Source: Oscillospiraceae bacterium (GTDB lineage Bacteria > Bacillota > Clostridia > Oscillospirales > CAG-272). From it: 64,000 bases of DNA. Shown here piece by piece: positions 27,273-36,966 of the stretch. The DNA is taken from positions 1 to 64,000 of the forward strand of contig SVTW01000003.1 of NCBI GenBank assembly GCA_015063585.1. Reading direction: 5' to 3'. The notes beneath the pieces are model-generated. The model saw nothing but the letters and a program-made list of their open reading frames with translations. It made no database searches and was not told where the DNA came from. Numbering within the stretch: the first letter of the stretch is position 1; each line of letters opens with the position of its first letter. A program made the translations under genes and the position numbers.

Positions 27273-28394
27273 ATGAGCCAAGCAAGCTTTCCGAATATTG
27301 AAGGCGATAGCTGGGAGCATCTTGCATTTTGCACCTACACCATATCGGAATTTTTAAAGAATGTGGGGCTTGAGGCGCGCGAGATCACGTACTCCAAATC
27401 GCCGCGCGTCACACGCTACAGGGTCACGCTTCAGCCGCCACGCGAAAAAAAGAAGCCTCCTAAGGCTTCGTCGCTATCCTCCGAGCTCGCACTCGCTCTG
27501 CACAGCGCGTACCCCGTACGCGTTTCGGTGGAGCCAAACCACCCGAACACGCTTTTGATCGACATTCCAAACGAAAATACCGAGGCGGTGACCTTTTCGG
27601 ACGTCCGCTCCCTGTGCCGCGATACCGAATCCGAGCGGCTTCCGTCACTCTGCATCGGCATTGATACCGACGGCTGGCCCGTACAATTTCGCTTGGATCT
27701 TCAGCCGCATCTGCTCGTGTCGGGTATTTCGGGTTCGGGAAAGACCTCGCTGATCAACACCTTTATTGCGGGGCTTACCTCCAAGCTCTCGCCCAAGGAT
27801 CTCTGCTTTTTGCTGTTTGACCCCAAAAAGGTCGAGTTTTCCGCGCTGAAGTCGTTTCCTTACCTGCTCTACCCCATAATCAGCGACCCCGACGAGGCAA
27901 TTTCGGCATTGCAGATCCTTTGCGAGGAGATCAAAGCACGTTGTGAACGGCTCCGCGCGGCGCATACCGTTGGAATTGTAACCTACCGACGCGAAGCCAT
28001 CGGAAACAACCGTCTTCCGCCAATGCCCTATGTCGTGGTGGTGATCGACGAGATCATGAACCTGATGCTCACGTCCGAAATGCGCAAAAAAGCGACCGAC
28101 GCCCTCTGCTACATCACGCAAAAGGGGCGCGCCGCGGGCGTTCACCTCATCATCGGCGTACAGAGACCGTCACCCATTATTCTGCCCGAGCTGCTTCTTT
28201 CAAACCTCCCAACACGCATCGCGCTGCGCACGACCACCATGATCGATTCCAAAATGATTCTCTTCGGACATGACGGCGCGCAACATCTGTGCGGGTCGGG
28301 CGATGCGCTTCTCCTCCTTTCCGAGGACGCCCAAACACCGATCCGCTTTCAGTCCGCCTACACCCTCCCCGAGGATATTCTCTCATTCGTATAA
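27273..28394 (+). CDS. short soluble FtsK/SpoIIIE-type DNA translocase
   Basis: 373 residues. Residues 1-130 match the FtsK alpha domain (for example SPRVTRYRVTLQP and VEPNHPNTLLIDIPN). Residues about 135-373 are the RecA-like beta motor with Walker A GSGKTS (Lys157) and Walker B VVVVIDE (Asp259), and the late segment LPTRIALRT is typical of FtsK. Full-length FtsK/SpoIIIE also carries four N-terminal membrane helices and a C-terminal winged-helix gamma domain that reads KOPS; both are absent. The protein should still form a hexameric double-stranded DNA pump but must find its location or polarity another way. It has its own consensus promoter and a strong ribosome binding site. It may act in chromosome segregation into spores, or in something else; that is open. 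Confidence 0.85.
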   Translation: MSQASFPNIEGDSWEHLAFCTYTISEFLKNVGLEAREITYSKSPRVTRYRVTLQPPREKKKPPKASSLSSELALALHSAYPVRVSVEPNHPNTLLIDIPNENTEAVTFSDVRSLCRDTESERLPSLCIGIDTDGWPVQFRLDLQPHLLVSGISGSGKTSLINTFIAGLTSKLSPKDLCFLLFDPKKVEFSALKSFPYLLYPIISDPDEAISALQILCEEIKARCERLRAAHTVGIVTYRREAIGNNRLPPMPYVVVVIDEIMNLMLTSEMRKKATDALCYITQKGRAAGVHLIIGVQRPSPIILPELLLSNLPTRIALRTTTMIDSKMILFGHDGAQHLCGSGDALLLLSEDAQTPIRFQSAYTLPEDILSFV

Positions 28395-28422
28395 AAACAT
28401 AAAAACGCAGGGCGAGGTTCAT

Positions 28423-29000
28423 GGGGGTGAGTCAAATGCAAAAATGCATTTGGTACTCACCCCCTCTCATTTTGCTCTCGGCACTCCACAGCCGATTTTT
28501 CTTTGCAAGAAGGAGGCGCAAAGAAAAATCTATCAAAAAGAAACGCCGATCAGGGAGTTTCGCGCTCTGCGGAGCGCGCCAAGGGCTACTCGCCCTTGAC
28601 CTCGCAAGCTTTTGAAAAAGCTTGACCAAAACTTTTCCGAATGAGCTTTCGGTTTTTCCGCGAGTGCCGGCAGGGGTTGTTTATAACTCTGAATACATAC
28701 CTTCTTGGGTCATCCTGAGCGGGCGGCAGCCGCGAAGGATCTTGAAACATTTTTTCGGAGTTTTTGCCTTTTTCGGAAAAGCTACCAGATTCTTCGCACG
28801 CTTGCGCGGCTCAGAATGACCCCGATAAAGAAAACGGTTTCCTATCGGTAGTGCCGGCAGGGTCTTGGTGGCGCCTGACGGCAATTGGCAATACCTAAGT
28901 CCTGAGCCGACGCGCACTCCACCACACTATAAAAATCGTTCGGGAAAGTTTTTGGGGTGCAGGGGTCTTTTTTCAAAAAGACCCCGCAAATCGCGTCTCC
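28423..29000. repeat. mosaic repeat array IV
   Basis: Between the FtsK-like gene and the ABC operon. Order: the GGGGGTGAGT/ACTCACCCC hairpin of M6 (28423-28464), probably the terminator of the FtsK-like gene; M2 (28468-28650); an M3 unit (28680-28820); M1 ending in the GGGGTC hairpin (28850-28987). Here M2 is joined at the pivot to GTTGTTTATAACTC of M3 and not to M1, the only such case among seven M2 copies. Confidence 0.85.
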
Positions 29001-29031
29001 GCATAAAAAACGTCAAAATTTGGTCATACTC

Positions 29032-29060
29032 TTGACACATTGGGCTGTTAGCATTATAAT
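29032..29060 (+). promoter_or_regulatory. perfect consensus promoter of the ABC exporter operon
   Basis: TTGACA at 29032-29037, 17 bp, TATAAT at 29055-29060. It begins about 45 bp after the last hairpin of array IV. Confidence 0.9.
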
Positions 29061-29109
29061 ATTATAGATAGATAAAAACATTTTGCGAAAAGAAAGAGAG
29101 GCACAAAAT

Positions 29110-30147
29110 TTGATCGAGGTCAAAAATCTGACAAAGAAATACGGCGATCACACCGCGGTGGATCACCTGAATTTCAAGATCTACAACGGCAAAATTTACG
29201 GTCTGCTCGGGCCGAACGGTGCCGGAAAATCCACCACCATGAATATGATCACGGGCTGTCTTGCCCCCACCGAGGGCAGCGTGCGCATCAACGGCTTTGA
29301 CATGTTTGACAAGCCGCTCAAGGCAAAAAAATGCATTGGCTATCTGCCCGAAATTCCGCCTGTTTACGGCGAGATGAGTCCCTTTGAATACCTCATGTTC
29401 GTGGCGGAGGCAAAGGGCGTTTCTTATGCGCGCGCGCTCCGCCAGGTGCAAGAGGTCATGGAGCTGACGCTGCTGCTTGACATGCGCGACCGCCTGATCA
29501 AAAACCTCTCCAAGGGTTACCGCCAGAGAGTTGGCATTGCGCAGGCAATGCTCGGGAACCCCGACATCATCATTCTTGACGAGCCTACCGTGGGGCTTGA
29601 TCCCAAGCAGATCAAGGAGATCCGCGAGCTGATCCGTCGGCTGGGCGAGATGAAAACCGTGATCGTGAGCAGCCACATTCTCGCCGAGATCAGCGAGCTT
29701 TGCGACCACGTGCTGATCCTGTCGGGCGGCAAGCTGATCGCCAACGCGCCGATTGAGGAGCTACAGGACAAGGCGGGCACCACCGCGCGCATCAAAATTG
29801 CGGTGCGCGGTGACGAACAGGGCATTTTGGAGGTGCTGGACGGCATCGACGAGATCGAATCCTGCACATCGGAGGGCTCGCGCGAGGCGGGTGTGGTCTC
29901 GCTCACCGTTACGGCAAGCGGAGAGACCGACCTGCGCGACCGCATCTTTTTCGCTATGGCAGACCGTCGCTATGCCGTGGTCTCCATGGAACGCGAAGAG
30001 GCATCGCTCGAGAGCATTTTCCTGCGCCTGACCGAGGAAGCCGCACAGTCCGCCAACACCCGCAAAAAGTCCGCTCCCCTCGCGAGTGCTGAAGTGAATG
30101 ACCGCGACGGCGAATACGAGCTGATTGACGAAGAAACGGAGGATTGA
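29110..30147 (+). CDS. ABC transporter ATP-binding protein (Gld/CcmA type)
   Basis: 345 residues. It powers the exporter made with the two genes that follow. Walker A is GPNGAGKST, the signature is NLSKGYRQRVGIAQAM, Walker B is IIILDEPTVGLDP and the switch His is in SSHILAEI. The C-terminal 110 residues are an extra domain of the type seen in drug or gliding-type ABC-2 ATPases, ending in an acidic tail. The start is most likely TTG at 29110, with AGAGAGG eight bases before it; the frame is open to a TTG at 29083, which would lack a ribosome binding site. The next gene begins six bases after the stop. Confidence 0.9.
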   Translation: MIEVKNLTKKYGDHTAVDHLNFKIYNGKIYGLLGPNGAGKSTTMNMITGCLAPTEGSVRINGFDMFDKPLKAKKCIGYLPEIPPVYGEMSPFEYLMFVAEAKGVSYARALRQVQEVMELTLLLDMRDRLIKNLSKGYRQRVGIAQAMLGNPDIIILDEPTVGLDPKQIKEIRELIRRLGEMKTVIVSSHILAEISELCDHVLILSGGKLIANAPIEELQDKAGTTARIKIAVRGDEQGILEVLDGIDEIESCTSEGSREAGVVSLTVTASGETDLRDRIFFAMADRRYAVVSMEREEASLESIFLRLTEEAAQSANTRKKSAPLASAEVNDRDGEYELIDEETED

Positions 30148-30152
30148 GCCTT

Positions 30153-31016
30153 ATGTCCGCTATTTTTCGAAAAGAATTAAAAATTTATTTTTCGGGTCTG
30201 TTCGGATATGTTTCCACCGCGATCCTCCTGCTTTTCGCGGGGCTTTTCTCGGCGCTGATCCATCTCTTTTCGGCAAGTGCCGATTTCGCCTTGACGCTGA
30301 CCTTGATGCAATGGGTCTTGATCGTGCTGATCCCCTTTTTCTCCATGCGCAGCATTGCCGAGGAACGCCACAGCCGCACCGACCTGCTCCTCTATTCGCT
30401 CCCTTTGCGCCTCTCCGAGGTCGTGCTCGGTAAATTTTTGGCGCAGGCGGTCCTGTTTCTCATTCCAACGGGCGTAATGGCACTCTTCCCGTTGCTCTTT
30501 TCCACCATGGGAAGCATCAACCTTGCCTCTGCCTACGTTGCCCTCTTTGGCTACGTGCTCATGGCGCTTGCCCTGATCGCGCTTTGCACCTACCTCTCCT
30601 CGCTGGTGGAAAACCAGATCGTTGCGGCGGTGCTTTCGATCGCGGCATTGCTCGGCTTCTATTTTCTCGGCTCCTTCCTGCCGCTTTTGCCCACCGCGTC
30701 GCTTTTCTCGCTGGTGGTCTGCCTGCTGGCGGCACTCGGCGCGGGGGCTTTGATGTGGCGCGCCACCAAAAACGTAACGCTCGGCCTGATCATCGCCGCG
30801 CTGCTTGTTACCGCCGTCTCTGTGGTCTTTCTTGTAAGACCCGAGGCGTTTGTCAATCTCATTGCTTCATTTTTGCATGCCGTGAATCCCTTTACGCGCT
30901 TCGGCGGCATGACCTATGGGCATCTTGATCTGCCCGCTGTTCTGTTTTATCTGACCTTTATCGGCGTTTTCCTGTTCCTCACGGTGCAGTCGATGGAAAA
31001 ACGCCGCCGCGTTTGA
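30153..31016 (+). CDS. ABC-2 type permease (GldF-like)
   Basis: 287 residues with six predicted membrane helices and a cytoplasmic N-terminus (MSAIFRKELKIYF), as in the ABC-2 membrane family. It forms the channel for the ATPase encoded just before it. The ATG at 30153 follows ACGGAGGA at 30136; a TTG at 30144 is also in frame but less likely. The cluster ATPase, permease and auxiliary protein is the Gld-type exporter arrangement first known from gliding Bacteroidetes and also common in non-gliding Clostridia, where the cargo is not known. Confidence 0.88.
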   Translation: MSAIFRKELKIYFSGLFGYVSTAILLLFAGLFSALIHLFSASADFALTLTLMQWVLIVLIPFFSMRSIAEERHSRTDLLLYSLPLRLSEVVLGKFLAQAVLFLIPTGVMALFPLLFSTMGSINLASAYVALFGYVLMALALIALCTYLSSLVENQIVAAVLSIAALLGFYFLGSFLPLLPTASLFSLVVCLLAALGAGALMWRATKNVTLGLIIAALLVTAVSVVFLVRPEAFVNLIASFLHAVNPFTRFGGMTYGHLDLPAVLFYLTFIGVFLFLTVQSMEKRRRV

Positions 31017-31033
31017 GAGGAGGGAGGCTTATC

Positions 31034-32563
31034 ATGCAAGAACGCAACCGCATCGCCGCCTTTTTCGGGCTCAACAAATACCACCGCGCAGGGGCTGTTT
31101 CGGCACTGCTGATCCTTTTGGTGCTGGTGCTTGCCATCACGCTCAATGCCCTCACCGCGCTTTTGCCGCACACGGTGTCCAAAATCAACCTCACGGGCTC
31201 CGATACCTTCAAGCTCTCGTCGCAAACGCTCGATTGGCTGGAGCATGAGCTCGACGAGGACGTGACCCTTTATTGGCTCTGCTCGGGCGGTCGCGCCGCG
31301 GCAGACTCCGACCTGTACGAATTCCTGCTCCGTTTTGAGGAGGCAAGCGACCGCGTCACGCTTCACATCGTTGACCCCGCCACCACGTCGGATTCCTTTA
31401 TCCAAGCCTACGGCGGCAGCTGGCCCACCGACCGCAGCCTGATCGTGGAAAGCGAAAAGCGCTATCGGATCCTCGATGTCAACGAGCTTTATTACTATTA
31501 CTACTACGACGGGACCAACAGCATGGTCCTCTCCGCCGCCGAATATCAGGAAATGCTCATGATCATGGAGGACGAGAAGTATGCCGCGCAAGCCGAAACG
31601 CTCCTCTCCTTCTTCACCGCTTATTTTGACGGCAACTCGCGCCTGACCAATGCCGTTAATTTCGTCACGCGCGACGATATCACCGTGGTCTACACGCTCA
31701 CGGGCTCGGGTGCCTCGGCGCTTGATTCCAACCTCTCCTATCTGCTCGCGCAGAATTGCCACGAGGTCCGCACAACCATCTCGATCGCCGCCCTGCCCGA
31801 GGACTGCGACGTGCTTCTTCTCAACGCGCCCACCACCGACCTCACCGATGCCGAAGCCGCCGCGCTCTCCGCATACCTCAATGCCGGCGGAAAGCTCTTT
31901 CTCACCACCTTTTATGCCGCCGCTGACCTCCCCAACCTTGCAAAGGTCCTCGGCACTTACGGACTTGGCTTTATGGACGAGGTGAACACCGTGCTGGAAA
32001 ACAACCCGAACTACGCGCTCAGCGATTCCACCTCCTCCTACCCCTCGCTCTTTAAAGTCCATCTGCGCGCCGATCACCCCTTTGGCGAGGGGCTCGAAAA
32101 CTCCTTTATCGTTTATTTCCCGCACGCGATCACGCTCACCGAAACCGAGGGTGTTACGCTCACCTCTTGGCTCTATACCTCGGCGGCGGGTCAGCTTTCG
32201 GTCTATAACAAGACCGACAAAAAATGGGAAAACAGCGAGAAACGTGCCGAATATACGGTCGGCGCGATCGCCGAGCGCGGAGAGACACAGATCGTTTGGA
32301 TCTCCTCGCCCGATGCCCTCACTGCAAATATCAATGCCTATACAACGGGCAGCGCGAACTTTGCACTCATCAAATCTGTGATCGACCACCTCGGCAATAC
32401 TGCAAATGAGTCGATCTCGATCCCATCCGCGCAAATCCCGCCCGCGAAGCTCGCCGTTACCCCCAATCAGCTCATGATCTGGAGTATCGTGCTCGTGCTC
32501 GTCCTGCCCGCCTCCGCACTTACCGTCGGCATCATCGTTTGGTCCTTTAGAAAGAAAAAATAA
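31034..32563 (+). CDS. GldG-like auxiliary protein of the ABC exporter
   Basis: 509 residues. A membrane helix at about 25-45 and another near the C-terminus (about 480-503, followed by RKKK) hold a large extracytoplasmic domain of the GldG / ABC-type uncharacterised auxiliary family. A Rossmann-like segment (EDCDVLLLNAPTTDLTDAEA ... YLNAGGKLFLTTF) is typical. Its role is probably to assist substrate handling outside the membrane. The ATG at 31034 follows GAGGAGGGAGG; the gene starts 17 bases after the permease stop, so all three are one operon. Array V follows directly. Confidence 0.85.
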   Translation: MQERNRIAAFFGLNKYHRAGAVSALLILLVLVLAITLNALTALLPHTVSKINLTGSDTFKLSSQTLDWLEHELDEDVTLYWLCSGGRAAADSDLYEFLLRFEEASDRVTLHIVDPATTSDSFIQAYGGSWPTDRSLIVESEKRYRILDVNELYYYYYYDGTNSMVLSAAEYQEMLMIMEDEKYAAQAETLLSFFTAYFDGNSRLTNAVNFVTRDDITVVYTLTGSGASALDSNLSYLLAQNCHEVRTTISIAALPEDCDVLLLNAPTTDLTDAEAAALSAYLNAGGKLFLTTFYAAADLPNLAKVLGTYGLGFMDEVNTVLENNPNYALSDSTSSYPSLFKVHLRADHPFGEGLENSFIVYFPHAITLTETEGVTLTSWLYTSAAGQLSVYNKTDKKWENSEKRAEYTVGAIAERGETQIVWISSPDALTANINAYTTGSANFALIKSVIDHLGNTANESISIPSAQIPPAKLAVTPNQLMIWSIVLVLVLPASALTVGIIVWSFRKKK

Positions 32564-32572
32564 TCTGCAGGA

Positions 32573-33250
32573 CGCGCGGGGACGCGGGGACGCGGTTTAT
32601 GCGGGGGCGCGATTAATGCGGGGGCTTTTTGAAAAAAGACCCCTGCACCCCAAAAACTTCCCCGAACGAATTTTTATTGTGTGATGGAATGTTTATCGTC
32701 TCAAGGCTAAGGTATTCCCAATTGCCGTCAGGCGCCGCCAAGACCCTGCCGGCACTCGCGGAAGACGCGGGGATGCGGCTTGCGGGGGACTTTTGCAAAA
32801 GTCCCCCTGCACCCCCAAAAACTTTCCGGACTATTTTTATAGTGTGATGGGGTGCGCGTCGGCTCAGGACTTAGGTATTGCCAATTGCCGTCAGGCGCCA
32901 CCAAGACCCTGCCGGCACTCGCGGAAAAGAAAGAACAGCCCATGTCTTGTAGGGACCGGCGTAGCGAAGCGACGTGAGCGGAATGAATGACACCACGGTG
33001 TGGTGTCAGAACGCGAGCGTGACCGAGCCGCAGTGAGAACTCGACGGTCCAAGTGCGATAAGATTAAACCCTGCCGGCACTGTCGAGAAAGCAAATGTTT
33101 CCACAGCCTCCCTCCGGGAGGGAGGTGGGTTTTGCGTAGCAAAAGCCGGAAGGAGCCGGCGATGGCTATGCCTTGTAATTCCCAAAAACAGGAACGACAT
33201 GACTCATACGCATGCTCTTTCCGTCACGACTCCGTCGTGCCACCCCCTCG
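32573..33250. repeat. mosaic repeat array V
   Basis: Order: GGGGACGC/GGGGGCGC tract (32573-32620); M1 reversed with a GGGGxC-type hairpin (32623-32755); M1 reversed with a different hairpin, GGGGGACTTTTGC/GCAAAAGTCCCCC (32775-32925); M5 (32945-33060); M4 (33099-33200). Two M1 copies side by side carry different terminal hairpins on the same core. No gene. Confidence 0.85.
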
Positions 33251-33302
33251 CGGAGGGAGCTGGTTTATGCAAGATTTTTACACCCTTTGTGTTTTCATCC
33301 GA

Positions 33303-33338
33303 AAGGGGCGGTCTCATTTCAACTTGAGACCGCCCCTT
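33303..33338 (-). terminator. terminator of the lipoprotein gene
   Basis: AAGGGGCGGTCTC and GAGACCGCCCCTT form a 13-bp stem around a 10-base loop, 25 bp beyond the lipoprotein stop codon, followed by a short T-run on the minus strand. Confidence 0.8.
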
Positions 33339-33362
33339 ATGTTTGTGCGTAAGTATTTCATG

Positions 33363-33989
33363 TTAGCCCGTAAAGGAATCGAGGTACCAAAGTCCATCGT
33401 CCTGTTTGACAATGCGGATCGACGCGGTTTGCGTCTGCTCGGGCGTGATATCGAGAACGTATTCGATTTCGACAAAGCAAGCATCGCGTTTGCCGATGGT
33501 CACGACCTTCATCGTAGAATAGTCATAGATCGGGATCCCCTCTATGGCAAAGGCATTTGAGGTGGATTGATACAGCGAGCCGTTTTCCTCCAGATAGCGA
33601 GCACCCGTCACGGCAGTGTCGGACGCGAGACCGTCAAAGGCGGCGGGAAAGAGCGCGGTTTCCAAATACTTCTGGCTATACACCTTTGCGGCGGCAATTT
33701 TGATCTCGTCCACCGACTGAAAATTCGCCTGCGGTTTCACGAGCTCGTAGTCGCCCTTATAGGGAAAATCGAAGTACAGGTGTGAAAATTCGGCAAATGC
33801 CGAGTCGGTTTTCCACACGGGCAGACCGTCGCCATAAAAGACCGTATTCAATTCATAGGACGCTTCGATCAGCTCCACCACACGGTCGTAGATTTCATCG
33901 ACGTGGGGTGGGGTGGCGCATGCCGAAAAGGTGACAAGAACCGTGGACAGCATGCAGAGTGTTAAAATCATTAATAGTATTTTTTTCAT
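33363..33989 (-). CDS. putative lipoprotein, hypothetical
   Basis: 208 residues. The N-terminus MKKILLMILTLCMLSTVLVTFSAC has a basic start, a hydrophobic core and a lipobox (TFSAC), so signal peptidase II should cleave before Cys24 and anchor the protein outside the membrane. The remainder is alpha/beta and resembles small Clostridial lipoproteins of unknown function; I recognise no catalytic motif. The ATG at 33989 was chosen because AAAGGAAAG precedes it and the signal peptide begins there; an upstream in-frame start at 34016 comes from an M4 repeat. It is a monocistronic leftward gene. Confidence 0.75.
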   Translation of the reverse strand: MKKILLMILTLCMLSTVLVTFSACATPPHVDEIYDRVVELIEASYELNTVFYGDGLPVWKTDSAFAEFSHLYFDFPYKGDYELVKPQANFQSVDEIKIAAAKVYSQKYLETALFPAAFDGLASDTAVTGARYLEENGSLYQSTSNAFAIEGIPIYDYSTMKVVTIGKRDACFVEIEYVLDITPEQTQTASIRIVKQDDGLWYLDSFTG

Positions 33990-33994
33990 GTTCT

Positions 33995-34377
33995 TTCCTT
34001 TTTTCGGGAATTGCAAGGCTTATCCTTCGCCGGCTCCTTCCGGCTTTTGCTGCGCAAAACCCACCTCCCTCCCGGAGGGAGGCTGTGAGATAATTCGCTT
34101 TCTCGGTAATGCCCGATGGGTTTATGTTATCGAAAATCCCCTTCTTGGGTCATTCTGAGCCGCGCAAGCGTGTGAAGAATCTGGTTACTTTTCTGAAAAA
34201 GGCTAAGCCTTTAAAAGAATGTTTCAAGATCCTTCGCGGCTAACGCCCCGCTCAGGATGACCCACAAGGGGGCGAAAAACGCATACACGTGTGTTTTTCT
34301 TTATCGGCAGTGCCGGCAGGGTCTTGGCTAGCCTCGACGGCAATTGGCAATACCTGATCACTTGGACCGTCGCGTTC
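33995..34377. repeat. mosaic repeat array VI
   Basis: Between the lipoprotein gene and gyrA. Order: M4 reversed (34000-34085); M3 (34140-34265); the first part of an M1 core (34305-34352) with CGACGGC-type divergence; then an M5 fragment (34363-34400) that continues across the gyrA stop codon at 34378. Confidence 0.8.
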
Positions 34378-36912
34378 TCACTGCGGTTCGGTCACTTCTG
34401 TAGTCGGTTCTTCGGTGGGTTCTTCGGTGGGTTCTTCGGGATTTTCGTCCTCGCTATGCGGCGTGGTGGTGAAGTTTACAAGCTTTTGGTCCTCGCCAAG
34501 ACGCATCACAATGACACCGCCCGCGCTTCTCGAACGGCTCGGGATTCCCGAAACGGGAGTACGAATGATGGTACCCGTGTCGGTAATCATCATCAGGTCG
34601 TCGTTGTCGTCCACCGCGGCAATACCCGTGAGGATTCCGCTCTTTTCGGTGAGGTTGTAGCAGGTAACACCCATACCGCCGCGATGCTTCATCAGGCGGA
34701 AATCGTCGAACGGGCTACGTTTTCCGAATCCGTTTTCGGTAACACAGAGCAGGTCCTTGCCTTCCTCTACCACGCAAACACCCGCAACGTAGTCACCGTC
34801 ACGCAGGTTGATTCCGCGCACACCTCTTGCGGTTCTGCCCATCACGCGCACGTTGCTCTCCGAGAATCGGAGCGCCTGTCCTTGTGCTGTGGCGATCAGC
34901 AGGTCGCATTCACCCTCGGTTGCAACCACAAATACAAGCTCGTCGCCCTCGTCCAGATTGAGCGCGATCTTGCCGCCCTTACGCTGGTATTCGTATTCCG
35001 ACAGCAGCGTGCGCTTGATTACACCGCGCTTGGTTACCATGGTGAGGTAACGGTCGTCCGAGAAGCCGTCGACGCTGATGCACGCCGTGATCTTCTCGCC
35101 TTCGGTCAGCTCGAGAATGTTGACAATGTTTTGTCCCTTTGCGGTTCTGCCCGCCTCGGGAATCATATACGCCTTGCGCATTTGTACCTTTCCCGTGTTG
35201 GTGAACATCATCAGATAGGAGTGGCTGTTGACCGCGATCACACGCTCGATATAATCCTCTTCCTTTGTGGACATACCGATAATGCCGCGTCCGCCACGGT
35301 TTTGCGCCGAATAGGTGTCGGCAGGCTGACGCTTGATGTAGCCCGCGTGCGTGAGCGTAATGACACAGCTATGGCGCTCGATCAGATCCTCGAGAATGAT
35401 CTCATGCTCGGCGGGAACAATATCGGTGCGGCGATCGTCGGCATACTTGCGGCGGATCTCGCCCAGCTCGTCCTTGATGATCTGGCGGATCTTGCCCATG
35501 TCGGCAAGAATTGCCTCCAGCTCGGCGATCAGCGCGTGCAAGCGTGCCAGCTCGTCCTCAATTTTGCTACGCTCCATGCCCGTCAGCTTGCCAAGCGTCA
35601 TTTCCACGATCGCTTGTGCCTGCAGGTCGGAAAGACCAAACCGCTCCATCAGCGTGAGCTTGGATTCGGGGATCGAGGGCGAGGTCTTCATGATCTGCAC
35701 GATCTCGTCAATGTTGTCGAGCGCGATCTTATAGCCCTCGTAAATATGTGCCTTCGCCTTTGCCTTGTCCAGATCATACTGCGTGCGGCGGATAATGACC
35801 TGCTCCTGATGCGCGATATAGTGATCGAGGATCGTGGGCAGATCCAGCACCTTCGGCTCGTTGTTCACAAGCGCGAGCATGTTGATGGCAAAGGTCTCCT
35901 GAAGCTGGGTGTATTTGTAAAGCTGGTTGAGCACGATCTGCGGATTGACGTCGCGGCGATACTCCACCACAATGCGCATACCGTCTCTGCCCGATTCGTC
36001 GCGCAGCTCGGTAATGCCGTCGATCTTCTTTTCCTTTACACAGTCGGCGATCGACTCGCAAAGCATGCTCTTGTTCACGCCGAACGGAATTTCGGTGAAC
36101 ACGATGCGGCGGTGATCCTCCTCGATCGCGGCACGTGAGCGCACCATGATGTGTCCCTTACCCGTGGTGTAAGCCGCGCGAATGCCGTTGACACCGTAGA
36201 TCGTCGCGTAGGTCGGAAAATCGGGACCCTTGATATATTCCATCAGCTCGTCAACCGTGGATTCGGGATGGTCCATGCGGTAGACCGTGGCATCAATGAC
36301 TTCCCCCAGATTGTGCGGCGGAATGTTGGTTGCCATACCAACCGCAATACCCATCGAACCGTTGACCAAAAGATTGGGGAAGCGCGAGGGCAAAACCGTC
36401 GGCTCTTGCAGGCGGTTGTCAAAGTTGGGCATCATGGGAACCACGTTTTTGTCAAGGTCACGCATCATCTCGTCGGCAATGCGGTCCAAACGCGCCTCGG
36501 TGTAACGGTATGCGGCGGCGGGGTCGCCGTCGACCGAACCGAAGTTACCGTGACCCTCTACCAAGGGATAGCGCAGAGAGAAGGGCTGTGCCATACGTAC
36601 CATCGTGCCGTAAACGGCGGCGTCACCGTGCGGGTGATAGCGACCCAGCACGTTACCAACCGTGGTTGCCGACTTGCGGAAGGGCTTGGAGTGTACCAAG
36701 CCGTCCTCGTACATTGCGTACAGAATCCGTCTCGCACCCGGCTTCATGCCGTCCCGTACGTCGGGAAGCGCGCGCGCCATGATGACCGACATGGAGTATT
36801 CAATGAAGGATTTTTTAACCTCCTTCTCCATACTCACGTCCACGATCTTCTGGTTTTCAAACAGGGCGATCTCCTGCTGATTTGCTGCGTTTTTGTCTTT
36901 TTCGTTTGCCAC
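34378..36912 (-). CDS. gyrA: DNA gyrase subunit A
   Basis: 844 residues. With GyrB it introduces negative supercoils. The N-terminal winged-helix/tower domain has the quinolone-region segment [12 protein letters not shown], and the catalytic Tyr is in [10 protein letters not shown]. The C-terminal beta-pinwheel contains a GyrA-box-like QRRGGKI-type motif (here QRKGGKIAL) at about 660. The protein begins with GTG at 36912, after AGGAAAGG. The last about 25 residues are a Glu/Pro/Thr-rich tail; the final codons and the stop lie in sequence shared with the M5 repeat (see findings). gyrA is the last gene of the leftward origin cluster. Confidence 0.96.
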   Translation of the reverse strand: MANEKDKNAANQQEIALFENQKIVDVSMEKEVKKSFIEYSMSVIMARALPDVRDGMKPGARRILYAMYEDGLVHSKPFRKSATTVGNVLGRYHPHGDAAVYGTMVRMAQPFSLRYPLVEGHGNFGSVDGDPAAAYRYTEARLDRIADEMMRDLDKNVVPMMPNFDNRLQEPTVLPSRFPNLLVNGSMGIAVGMATNIPPHNLGEVIDATVYRMDHPESTVDELMEYIKGPDFPTYATIYGVNGIRAAYTTGKGHIMVRSRAAIEEDHRRIVFTEIPFGVNKSMLCESIADCVKEKKIDGITELRDESGRDGMRIVVEYRRDVNPQIVLNQLYKYTQLQETFAINMLALVNNEPKVLDLPTILDHYIAHQEQVIIRRTQYDLDKAKAKAHIYEGYKIALDNIDEIVQIMKTSPSIPESKLTLMERFGLSDLQAQAIVEMTLGKLTGMERSKIEDELARLHALIAELEAILADMGKIRQIIKDELGEIRRKYADDRRTDIVPAEHEIILEDLIERHSCVITLTHAGYIKRQPADTYSAQNRGGRGIIGMSTKEEDYIERVIAVNSHSYLMMFTNTGKVQMRKAYMIPEAGRTAKGQNIVNILELTEGEKITACISVDGFSDDRYLTMVTKRGVIKRTLLSEYEYQRKGGKIALNLDEGDELVFVVATEGECDLLIATAQGQALRFSESNVRVMGRTARGVRGINLRDGDYVAGVCVVEEGKDLLCVTENGFGKRSPFDDFRLMKHRGGMGVTCYNLTEKSGILTGIAAVDDNDDLMMITDTGTIIRTPVSGIPSRSRSAGGVIVMRLGEDQKLVNFTTTPHSEDENPEEPTEEPTEEPTTEVTEPQ

Positions 36913-36966
36913 GTTTCTATACCTTTCCTGTTCGTATATTGTCTGAAATTACAATCAAAATTTGCG

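Noticed and set aside
28680-28820. M3 units considered as tRNA-like or small RNA genes because of the regular stem CATCCTGAGC ... GCTCAGGATG
   Set aside because: No cloverleaf or CCA end; they fit the widespread class of dispersed palindromic repeats with CATTCTGAGC-type ends.
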